Source: Dimorphilus gyrociliatus
Taxonomy: Eukaryota > Annelida > Polychaeta > Dinophilidae
DNA: 64,000 nucleotides
Direction of reading: 5' to 3'
NCBI GenBank assembly: GCA_904063045.1
Contig: CAJFCJ010000003.1
Span: forward strand, 2,156,504-2,220,503
The notes under the pieces were generated by a model, which did not search any database, had not been told where the DNA came from, and saw only the letters and a program-made list of their open reading frames with translations. Position 1 is the stretch's first letter, and every line of letters begins with the position of its first letter. Made by a program: the position numbers and the translations under genes. Shown here in pieces: positions 44,840 to 56,100 of the stretch.

Positions 44840-46347
44840 TTAGATATTAATGACTCTACTCAATTTTTGCATCCTGTTTAGTAGAATATCGCCTTGCTTT
44901 ATTGTAGCCTAACAGATAAAAATAAGAGCTATTACACCAGCATATGCAGTCAACGATAAATTTACCTGATATTGCCAATTCTTGCTGTCTGGTCTATTTG
45001 TCTCAACAATTCCATTTGCCTTATCAATCTTACAGTGCAAGCGTCCTTGAGAAATGAAGCGTGATAATTCCCTGAAAAATGTTATATTTTAAAATAGTAT
45101 AAAAAATCTGACTAAAGTACCTATCAATAAAGTCTTCACCAACACCAAAAGCGTCTGACATATACTTTAGAGTCAAAGACCGATAGCTTTCCAAGAGTTG
45201 GGAGTATGCTTTTATTCTCATTTCTCTTACGTAGTAATGTGCATGGGATGACAAGAGACGATCGTTCAGCATCATTTGCTGGGCGTATACTGTAAAACAG
45301 TTAAAAATTTAGTAATATATAGGTAGATTAATTTTTTTAATTTCTTACGAAGGCATTTGAAAAAATCATCATAACGACACTCATAAAGGGATGACAAAAA
45401 ATCCTTAACGTCTGGAAGAGAGTGTAGGACTTCTTGTATTTCAGAACCTGAATAAAATTTTGATATTAAAGCTCAAATTAAAAAAAGGTCCATTTACCTT
45501 TAATAACTTTTTCCCTTAGATCTGGCCTATCAAGCGCAATAACAGAGCATAGAATAGTGTATGTGACGAATTGCTTATAATCCATCAATTCGTATGATGT
45601 AAACGTCGCAACAGCATCAAGAAATAATTTAGCGGCATTGGGAAAGTCCCTAATGGACATTTTGTAGACAGCTTTATACACTTTTAATCTATTTCTTCTA
45701 TCCCAGTCACCACCCTCCTCAATGAGCGAAGTAGCTTTTTCAACCTGCTGGTTTATCAAATCATGATCCATATAGAATAGCCCAATACGGATCAGATGAA
45801 AACATAGATCCAACTTTAAGCCTAGAGTAACTGTTTTATCGCCAGCCTTTTGAAAAGCAGTCAGAGCCCCCTCCTGAAAAATGAAAATAAAAATTTAAAA
45901 TATATTACATCGTTTATTCATTATTAAAAATAGGATCTTACTTTATCTCCAATTTTACAAATGTATTCAGCCTTGGCAGTTAGTGCTTCTCTTACTTCTG
46001 ATTCTCCTAAATTTTGCTCTGCATCTTCAATATTACTCTCTAATTTTTTAATATCTTCTTCGTTTTTCGTTTTCATTTTTTGTAATAGAGTTGTATCAAT
46101 ATCCCAACCCAGATCGTTGCAAACCGATTCATAAAAAGGTGCCATATCTGTTTACAATATAGAGATGTAACATAGCATGACTAGTAAAAAAACGGAACTC
46201 ACTATCTTCAGTAATAGCGTCTAGTAATTGCTTTTTAATCGATCCATTGTCTTTAAATTCAGGCTTTGACAAGATAAACCTAAATTGTGCTAGTTCTAAT
46301 CGAGGGTTTTTTGATAAACCTTGTTCTTCTAAATTTTCGGCTGGCAT
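44840..46347 (-). CDS. PSMD6: 26S proteasome non-ATPase regulatory subunit 6 (Rpn7)
   Basis: Seven short exons spell a protein of about 390 residues. The start [15 protein letters not shown] matches the human start; a longer frame upstream begins only with TTG. Recognisable blocks are [96 protein letters not shown] and [14 protein letters not shown]. The PCI domain follows ([20 protein letters not shown]), ending [11 protein letters not shown] ... LSRVINI. Rpn7 is a lid subunit linking the lid scaffold to the deubiquitinase module. Introns are 45-60 nt. Its start codon is 117 bp from the divergent ENPP gene. Confidence 0.97.
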
Positions 46348-46464
46348 ATTTGTAATATCGCTCAAGAATGACGAAATATATCTGATCGGAAACTGGTATA
46401 TTATTGCAATCCTCCTCTATTAACACTCAAAGTGATTAGCTTTTCCAGATTAATAAAAAATATT

Positions 46465-48201
46465 ATGGTAACAACAACACTTTCTGCCCTGATACTTCTG
46501 ACCTTGATGCCTGTTATTCAATGCAGGCAAAAATTAATTGTCATATTGATTGACGGTATCAGATATAATTATGAAACTGATAGCCTTAAGGGATTTCGAA
46601 GTATTGTTGATTCGGGCGTAAAATCGGATTTTATGAGACCTGCCTTCCCGACCACATCTTCTACTAATTATTATTCCATAGCTACGGGTATATTTAACAC
46701 AATTAGCATCATCTAATATATCAATGGATAATATATAATTATTGTCTTGCCACAGGTCTGAATCCTGAATCACATGGTATCTTGGGTAATGAAGTTTGGG
46801 ATGAGGAACGCAAAGAAATCTTCAAGTATAATCAAATAGACGAATCTCATGACGCAAAATCAAAATCTTATTGGTTTAATGGTGGGGAACCAATTTGGAT
46901 TACAGCGGAAAAACAGGTTATTTATTAAGTTTCTTACACTTTGCTGAATTCTGAGGATATTTAATATCATCTATAGGGTTTGAAGAGTCGAATGTATTAT
47001 TGGATTGGGTGCGATATCGAAATCAGAGGTAAAAATACAACGTTTTGTGAGAAATATCCCATGAAGCCTTTAACCAGATCACAATTTAATTATGCTTGGA
47101 CGAATGGTATAGAGGCTATAGCTAATAGATCTGCTGATTTCATAGGTTAGAATTACTAAATGGTCAATTGAAGTGGTTTTTAAAAATATGATACGTATAT
47201 CATCATATCTCGATAGGTATTCATGAGGACCGTGTATATTCTATGGGCCTTAAGCATGGACCGGATAGTATAGAAAGGAAAAATGCTCTTCGAGATGTAT
47301 CAGAAGAATTAGACAGCCTAATGGTATTATTTGTCTTTTACAGCAATTTAAAAAATGTAAAACCAATGCTTTTTATATTTTCCGCAGAAAATCTTAAAAT
47401 ATAAAAATCTAACTGATGTTAATGTTATGATTGTTTCCGATCATGGAATGACGAAAGTGAATAATTCACGTGTAATCCGATTAAATACGTCTGAAGAGAA
47501 TTATAAATTAATCTTAAGAAACGGTGCTGTTGTAAATCTATGGCCAAAGAAAAATAAGACTGAAGAGTGCTACAAAGAATTGAAAGATTCTAGAATAGAT
47601 ATTTTTCTGAAAAGGGATATTCCAGACAGATGGCGATATAAAAATAATAAACGAGTTTCACCTTTGCTTGTTGTTGCACGTAAAGGCTATTCTATTATTT
47701 TGGTCGGTATTAAGGTAATTCAATTATAAAGTATATCTAATTTTAATATCTTTTTTTTAATTTAATTCTTAGAAAAAAGATACCTTGTCAAAAAATAGAG
47801 GAGCTGATAGTTATGATAACGATTTTGAAGATATGAGAACCTACTTCGCCGCGACAGGTCCTGCATTTCGAAAGAAGCAGATATTACCTCATTTTCCTAA
47901 TGTTGATTTATACAACGTAATGTGTTCTATTCTTGACATTAATCCGTCCCCAAATAATGGAACTGCTACGTTTGACGGCCTGGTATCCACAAATCAAGGA
48001 CATGCACTAGCAAACCTTCGAAGTATCTTGTACGTTATTTTAGGGTGCATATTAGGTGCATGTTTCTGTACCATGCTCGTTTGCTTTACAAATTACTTCA
48101 GGAATAGACTTCGAATTCGCAGATATAAATCAATACCAGAATATAATTTGGAAACAAATTTCGATGATGAAGATACTCTATTTTTTAATGATATCAAGTA
48201 A
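46465..48201 (+). CDS. ENPP-family ectonucleotide phosphodiesterase, probable pseudoenzyme
   Basis: Six exons (46465-46687, 46756-46916, 46977-47145, 47217-47323, 47388-47714, 47773-48201) give 471 residues. A signal peptide (MVTTTLSALILLTLMPVIQC) and a C-terminal membrane segment (LYVILGCILGACFCTMLVCF) give type I topology as in ENPP4/5-like proteins. Retained: VILIDGIR (Asp ligand), FPTTSSTNYYS with nucleophile Thr, GLNPESHG and SDHGM. Altered: the EEPDSSGH element reads DRVYSMGL, so the zinc-1 Asp and His are Tyr and Leu, and GxHGYDN reads GADSYDN, so the third zinc-1 His is also lost. Normal ENPPs hydrolyse nucleotide or lipid phosphodiesters with two zinc ions; this one probably cannot form site 1. 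The frame is otherwise intact, so it is under coding constraint. Confidence 0.88.
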
Positions 48202-48612
48202 TAAATGTTAAATTGGGCATTTCTGTTAACCTCACTCTAGACACTTTGCTAAGTATCAATCTGGTTTTTTTTTCTTGTTTACAAAATGTAATATGTCAAG
48301 AAAAAGGTGCTACTTAAATGATAATTAAAAGACTCTATTTCTTTTTTACTAAATGAAGATAACAAATTGGATATTTATCCTCTTTTCTAGATTTTTTTCT
48401 TCTCATTTTTTTTATACAAGATCCTATGCATGGTTTAAATTGTTTGAAATTTATTTTACAAGCTATAATTTGACTGCTATTTCTTTATTTTTGTTCACAA
48501 GTGTTCGCCTTGTAGTTTTGTATTATTGTTTGATTTTTATCAAATACACTTAAAATGGTATATTTTATTAGTTTAGAACGATTATAAAAAATAATTATAA
48601 TATAGCTAGTCT
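48202..48612. other. Convergent 3' region, ENPP / GT31
   Basis: A 411-bp AT-rich gap between two 3' ends. A short open frame at 48353-48553 consists mainly of Phe/Tyr/Ile codons from T-rich DNA and shows no protein similarity. Confidence 0.5.
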
Positions 48613-49770
48613 CTAAAGGTGATATAATTTTCCATTTTGGCAGGTCCACATTGTATCCTTGAAACGTTTCCATAAGATGTCTAAATCCTTTTTAGCAACT
48701 TTACCAGCTACAAATTGAGAAGATTTTTCTTTTAAGTCACAAATATGCACTATATCATAATGGAGGCCCGGATGATGTCCAATTTGAATTAGAGCTATCC
48801 TCGGTAAAATTCCTGTAAAGTAGACATTTTCCAAGGGCAGCCACCTGACATATCTAGAAGTCTCCAGTAATTGCTTTAATGCAGGAGCCGTAATTACATA
48901 GGTATATGCTGATAAATGAATTGGCAGAACGTGAAATGGAAAAGTTTGTACAGGAAGTCCCAAATCACCCTTTCGACTTACTAGTTCTCCTTTCCTGACA
49001 GATCCAATAATACCTTTACCAGTTTCTGCTGCCTGTGTTACTGTTTTTATTAGATTTGGAATATTTATTAAGATATTTTCTTCAACTTTCACAAAATGTG
49101 TCATTGGAGAGCATTTCCAGTATGTCCACTCCAATCCCATCAATGTTTTAATTGTGTCATTCAGCATATGATCTCTGAAGTTTCCGATTAACATATCTTT
49201 CCACAGATTAGCTTCATCCTACATTCATTGAAATAAATGAAATATTTGTGTTAAGGAATGAATAAAAAGACCCACTGTGAGTAAAGAATCTCTTTTGTGG
49301 TCATACGTCTTCCCGACAAGAAATAAAGTTTGAACCGTTGTAAAAATTTCTCCGGTTGGCCATGGTTTCCCAATAGATACCGAACCAAAGGTTTTCCTAA
49401 CCATTCTTCTCCAATCAGAATTATCTGGCCTACTATTAATAGCAATAATAATTTCTGTATTTCTTGAGCATACTGGACTTAAGGGCCAAGGTTTAAAATC
49501 GTAATAATTAACAACAAAGCTGTATTTTTTATAATACACCTTTTGTAACCTGGCAATCGTATTACAAATATCCATATATTCCTTTTTATTTTCCACTTTA
49601 TTTTGATTGCAGACATTTGTCGTTTCTGCTTGATATTCGATTGTTTTTAATCGTCTTTCGTGGATTTCTTTCCATTCTTTCATTAAATTTACAAGTAAAA
49701 AAATAGTAACAACAGTAATAGTAGCTATTAATAAAACAGTCTTCCTTATCAATTTTTTAGGTAAAAGCAT
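48613..49770 (-). CDS. GT31 beta-1,3-glycosyltransferase-like protein, catalytic motifs degenerate
   Basis: Two exons (49770-49276 and 49218-48613) give 366 residues. A signal anchor (KTVLLIATITVVTIFLLVNLM) indicates a Golgi type II protein. GT31 blocks are present: INSRPDNSDWRRMVRKTFG, LWKDMLIGNFRDHMLNDTIK, TLMGLEWTYWKCS, HLSAYTYVITAPALKQLL and ENVYFTGILPRIALIQ. The metal-binding DxD (normally KTDDD or KTDSD) reads KVEENILIN, and the conserved EDVYVG reads ENVYFTG, so two catalytic acids are changed. The family transfers Gal or GlcNAc in beta-1,3 linkage; this member may be inactive or have altered metal use. The donor at the intron is a weak GTGGGT. Confidence 0.82.
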
Positions 49771-50057
49771 ATTATTTCTCCTCGGGCTTATTTAATAGAA
49801 AAGGATAAAACACGCTTTGAAATGGTCTTCTGGCATAGCATTCTACTTACCTGTACTTCTTAGACTATTTGTTTTATTTAAACTTTGCTCTTACCAAATA
49901 TTCACAATCTAATAATATTTTCCTTTTATTATTAATAAAACAGTAGAAATATAAATAAATTATTCAAAACTAGAGAAAAATATGAACGGTGAAGAAAGAG
50001 AGAAGAGAAAGATGAACTATGCGTTAAACCCTAACGCAAGAGGGCATCGTTAAAGCT

Positions 50058-52812
50058 TTACGTATTACAAGAGCTCTTTAAATTGGACGCCTGTGGAATG
50101 TGAGTAAACATATCCGGCTCCCTAATAACTTTAGCTGCGAAGGCCTGAGGGCTAGCTAATCTGAAAGATATGGTTACCAAAGGTAGTTTATTGATCAAAA
50201 TCAATAAATGACGAACAGAGAAAGACTCTTTTCAATTACCTTGCATAAGTTAATCGACGCCTGATGTCATTTTCGTATACTTTTAATTTTCTTGCAACGA
50301 AAGCCTCTTTTCTACTTGGATGCTTTTGATAATAGGAATAGTAGAGGACCAATAGGAAGAGAATTATTAATAATGGGCCGCCAACGCAAAAGAAAATAAT
50401 TATAATATTTGTAAAATCTTTCTTCCTAATTTTGTTTTTCTCCTCTTTTAGGTCATTATGTGTTCTTTCTTCTTGCGCTCCTATTTCTCTTAAGTAATGG
50501 TCTTTTGTTGTTTTGTCAAATAATTTCTCTATCATCCATGCAACACTTTTTCCCATGCATTTTTGATCAATGCAAGGAGCCTGTTGTCGAGCTTTACCGC
50601 CGCAGGTACTACTGTTGCAAGACCGAACTCTAAAGCATTCTTTTTCATCTTCCAAACAGAATGACCAATCAAACCAGTTATCATGTTTCGGTTTCCCATT
50701 GCAGTCATTGCTCGCACAGGCCGAGATATCGTGAGCCGGACCGTCACATAGACCTAAGCCAGTTGAACATGTTCTTATTCGAATTTTTTCACCAATGCCA
50801 CACTCTGTGTCGCAAACAGAGAAATCTCCCCAGGAATTCCACGATCCTGTGTTCTCAATTATCAGGTCTGAAGGGCAGTCGTGTTGAGCACATATCTCAG
50901 TCTTTGAGGATAGACCTTGGCATTTTGTTACGGTGATCACTTCTCTATCTAAACTATTCCAGCACTTTCTAATTAGTTTAATGATTCCCCCATTGCATGA
51001 TTTTGAGCATTTACCACCGCTTATACTTTGCCATTCTTGCCACTCAGGCTTAATACATCTATTGGCTAATTGCTCGTGTTTAGATTTGAAGCATAGCTTA
51101 TATTCTATCGGTAAGCCTATACATCTTTGACCCTTTAGATTTCCGTTAATACATTTCCTTCTCCTCGAATGTACAACAGAAGTCTCTGAACTTTTATCAT
51201 AGCATTTTTCCTGACATTCGAAATTTCTCCAAGGTTCCCAATTATCGTAATAAGCCATCAGTGTACTACAATCGTTTCCAGTAAATCCAAATTTGCAGAT
51301 GCATTTAAAGTTAGTTCCGTCTCTTGATGGATAACAATTCTCTCTTTCACCACAAGAGTTTAACCGGTTGCAGATATCAGCCTTTAATAGACAGTTATCA
51401 AAATCTTTCAAGAGATTTAAGTCTCTTGTAAATCCCAGAGAGCAAGAGCAATGATAAGTATTAGCTCCTTCAAAACAAGTCCCTTGACCTTTCACTTCAC
51501 CACATAGGTATCGACCATTTCTCATTTGACCTCCTTCCTTATACTTATTTATATCGCAAAAAGGTATCTTTTGAGCGCAATCAACACCAAAATATCCTTC
51601 TTTACATCTACAATATTCCTTTAAACTTGGAAACAATGAAAAGCAATTCTACAATTTCACAATTAATGTAACAGAAGATATATAAAATCATTTTTTTTTA
51701 CCATTTCTATAATCTTTATGTAATTAATTTAGAATATTACTCACACTTTGTTATTTGTATAAACTAAAGTACAGTTTCCAATTGCATTTTCTTCATTACA
51801 CAGCAAACTGGGACAAAAAGGATAAGGTTTACACTGTCTTTTTTCTGGTACCCATATAGAATTGTTAATACAGTTGCAGTAATAATCACTAAGATATATT
51901 CCCAAGGCGTTTCTGTTTAATGTTAAATAAAAATTTCAATTATATTTTGCATCGATATGAATGCATTACTTGTTTTTTAAAAGCTAAGATAAACTACTTG
52001 AATATGTGACAACTAGAATTTTTAGTTAAATTCATCGTTCTACAAACATTGTTATCAACACTACAAACTTCAGGACAATACGATGACTTTCCTTAGAATT
52101 AAATAATTTATCGAATTGAGAATTTTTTTAAGGTTTATAACAAATGTTGCAAAAGGAAAGTGTTGTAATTTTACCTTGACTTAAAATACATTCAATTGTA
52201 TTTACTAAAGAATTCGTTAAATCCCAATCTAAAATTTTCCAACGCGTTTCCTCTTTATTATTATAAGGAGAAATGAAGGAGTGCTTGAGAATAATAGCTC
52301 TAGTTGCTGTCCAGAACTTGGAACTGATTGCCTGTATATACTTGTGGTTCTTTTTAAGGTCATTATAATTGATTTTAGACGACTCTTTGCATTTCTTTGC
52401 TAAGAGGAAACAAATGACGTAGGGATATTAATTAAAACAGCACGATGACAATAATATTACTTTTCTTGATAGTTTTTAGGAGCCAGCACTCAGCTTCGCT
52501 CCATTGATTCGTAAAAAATTCTTTTAATGATCTCTTATTGAATATCATAAGGTTGCTTGTGGAATCAGAACTAGGTCCTTTTAATAAGTCTACAAACCAG
52601 GATAGCATAATGTCGATATTATTGTCGAGATTAGATGAGAATTGCCGTTGAATGAGTGGAAATCCGTATTGCAAATGGGAGAGAATAGTTTCATTCATTT
52701 CCTTAAATTTTTTACGAGGTAGTTTCAAAGAATCTTCAATTCCTTGCGTCTGATTAAAAGAGGTTGCTAACATAATTATGACGTTTAAGACTACAAAACA
52801 AAATGTCCGCAT
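50058..52812 (-). CDS. Single-pass membrane protein with EGF-like and thrombospondin type-1 repeats
   Basis: Six exons: 52812-52461, about 52403-52172, about 52096-52009, about 51913-51745, about 51647-50240 and 50160-50058. A signal peptide (MRTFCFVVLNVIIMLATSFN) is followed by an unassigned helical N-terminal region, then Cys-rich and EGF-like modules (CKEGYFGVDC, CSCSLGFTRD, CICKFGFTGNDC). Four TSP1-type repeats follow, each starting with a Trp pair (NWEPW, EWQEWQ, SWNSWGDFSVCDTECG, NWFDWSFC). After a Lys/Glu-rich stalk comes one membrane segment (IIIIFFCVGGPLLIILFLLV) and a short cytoplasmic tail ending SSCNT. TSP1/EGF proteins act in adhesion and guidance; I cannot name an orthologue. 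Exon edges marked about were not phase-checked individually. Confidence 0.82.
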
Positions 52813-53157
52813 CTTGTATTTGTTTTCTTTTGTAGTAATTTTGATTTTAAATTTTAATTAGTAAATAAGTCAATGTTCGTGTTATGATTTTTATTATGTA
52901 CTTTAAGCGATAAACAATTGTAATTCAGAATTACACACACAAAACATACACGCATACACCCCGAGTACAAAGCATTTCCTTGATAGAGAAAGAAATATAG
53001 AAAAAATTTGTTTTAATGCATAAATTAATGGCCACAAAATATTTTGTTGAAGTTTCTTTCTCAAAAAAAAAAAAACCAATCAGGGACAGTTATTTTTTGA
53101 AAGTAAAGAAATTTACAAATCAATAACCTAAAAATGTTAGAGACATTACGTCAGTTG
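52813..53157. other. Intergenic region before the USP47 3' end
   Basis: A 345-bp gap between two minus-strand genes, with a short ACACAC-rich patch near 52932-52960. No feature is supported. Confidence 0.5.
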
Positions 53158-56100
53158 TTACTGCTGCGTTGCATAGATTTTCAAAGCCTTCTCTTTTCTC
53201 GTATACATATTTCGAGAACATGTTGATCTGAGGTAATAGCAAAATAGATTAATAATGTTAACTTTAATTAACTATATGCATACTTCGAATTTTCTTCTTT
53301 TTCGATCTCTTTTTTTCTTTCCGGAGATAGCGTTGCCGTTTCCTCGTCAGCATCTCTGGATAAAGAACACAATTAGTATTTCAACTAAAAAGTTGCCGCG
53401 ATATATCTTTTTACCTATAAAATATTACTGAACCGTCCTCAGATATATTATATGGGTAAGCTTTTAGAGATTCAATGTGCTCTTCCCAATTCAGTTGGTC
53501 TTCTGCATCCAAAACACTTGTATGATGAGGATACTGAGTTTTCGGCTTAGCGAATTTTATATTTTCTATTCCATATTTGTCCTTTATTTGTTGCACTAAA
53601 TCTAAGAAGGATGACTTGTTTACATAATCGGATCGATTGATATAAAATTCTTCAAATTTATCAAATTTTGGAATAGAAGAACGAAATCTGCGAAGATAAA
53701 CCGATAATTGATTGGATTCTCTTTCATGTGGTAACATAAGCTTTTCGCAAAATACTTCTCCATGATTATAAATTAACAAATCGTCCAAACTTTGATCATC
53801 AAAATATATCTTTTGCACAGTTTTCCATACTTTTTGTCGAATTCGAAACTTTACATCATCCGAATAATTAAATTCCTTTGCTATAAGCTTTTTAGTTTTT
53901 TCTATTGACCATTTTAGTTCAACAATAATTTCAATTGGTTCTTTGAAATATTCATCCTCCCTATTCATATCAAGTTCAAACACTTTAATTATACATTCGT
54001 TCTCTTTCAGAGCTCTTCCATGTTGTATAACTAAACAAGCCGAACCATTATCTGGTAAGTTTTGGAAAGTTTCATTCATGTTTGATATTTCTGAGAGTTG
54101 ATTACTAGAGAACTGCTTGAAAACTTTAAATCGATATAAGCCTCTTTTAACATAACGCTTCATAATAGTTTTCAAGCTCTTAACAGTCATTCTTCTATCC
54201 ATTTCTACCTTTATGATACACTGATCATTTTCTTCTTTTGTACTTAAGATCTTGAACTGCTGTATGAATTCTTCTTGATCAGAATCCTAAACAAAAAAAA
54301 TAAACGGTAAATTATTCACAGGTGTGAGAAAAATTCGTAATTGGAATTATTGAGGCGTTAGTGATTCTAAGTGAACTAGAGAGCAGTGAATTAACTAATA
54401 AAAGTTCTTTAAACTTTTTTTTAATAAATACGGCACATATTTTCCCGAGTAAAAAATTAGTGTATCTGTGGTTATCCATTGGCCTGGAAATTTACTTAAC
54501 ACCGTGTAAATGCATAATTTATATTTCTTTAATCTTCAGTAAATTTCATAAGATAACTGAAGATTTAATTTAATTTGAGACATAAAAAAAGGAATAAGGA
54601 TGGCAAAATTGAATTTTTCTTGAGGTTGATTGGAAACTTTGAATAATCTTTCTGCTGAAAATTGAATTGTTTATCGACAACTCAATTCAGGTTTAAGCAG
54701 TCATAACACACTTCAAACTAAACAGAAGCAGTCAGATGTTTACTAATTTTAAGGAATTGGCTAAAGTTTTGACTTTGTCGTGTAAATACTGATATACTTC
54801 TACAATACGATGTTGATAAACAATCGACATGTACATAATTATTTTAAATATTCGAAAAATTGCAATATATTACTTTTTGAGAATTTTCTTCATCGTCATT
54901 GTCATCTATGCCACCACAGTCATCCTTGGAGGGTTCAACTGACGGTTTAGGATAAGAGATAGTCACCTTTATAGCATCTTGATGTCTGTGAAAAAAAGGT
55001 AATCGTGAAAAGAAATCACGAAAGAAAGTGAACAAAGAGAAAGTTATATGTGGTTAATAAAAGTATTCGAAAATAACTATTCTAAAGACGAAAAGGAAAT
55101 TTTAACACTTCTTTACATTATTACCTTTTAATATGCTTCAAAAAGAGGGACTTCTCAAAATCTATATCTTCAGCTTCCTCTTCTAAATCGTGTTGTACGT
55201 AAATTAACTGTCCTTTATTATATATTGTGAGTTTCTTTGTTGAGCTCCCGTTTAGAAGTCCACTACTTCTTAGTCTCTCAGCCGGAACTAGTTGTAATTG
55301 TTCAGGAGTACAAGGTAATTTCAATTTCTATTGTATAATATAAACATTTTGACGTGAAATGTTCTGGCTAGGATAGAAATAATTACCTGAATAATTAATT
55401 GAGCAAGTTGTTGTACAGTTGATTTTGGATTTACAGCAAATCTAATAGGTTTTGATGAAGAAGAATTTTTAATGTTGATTACAACAATCCGAACGGAGAT
55501 ACCTTAAAAAATAAAGTATGTTAATATTGATGAAATACATTGAAAACAGCGGCTAAATAGAAATTATATTATCTGACTCTCTTTTCAGCTTCTGTTCTAT
55601 ATTTTAGTTATCTTACAATATTTGAAAAGCGCATCAGTTGTACTCAGAGATACGCTTAAAATACGAGCGTACACAAAGCATTTTTTCGTATTGAAGGTGT
55701 ATAAATAATATAAGTTTTATACATCACATATTACAATGAAGAAGTTGAATAAAGAAATGTGATTAATGAATAAAATATAATGTACATTTTTTAAATTTAA
55801 AGTAAACTTTTTTTAGGGGCTACAGACAACAGATGCTCTTGATACAAGCAAAAAATGTCTCTTCAAAGCTAAATTATAAAGTGAACTTGTTTCATATTTA
55901 AAGGAAATTCGTTGCCAAGGTATGCAGATTCTAGATTTTTGCGGAATACGTCACTTCAACACCAAGTATGCTATAAATCAAATTGTAATACTTGTAGCTT
56001 TTAACACTATTTTATTATTAATTCAGGATTTGCGAAAGTTAAGACGAAAAAATCTTTTAAAATAGTTAAAAAGCTATATCATTTTAATGTAAATTTTAAA

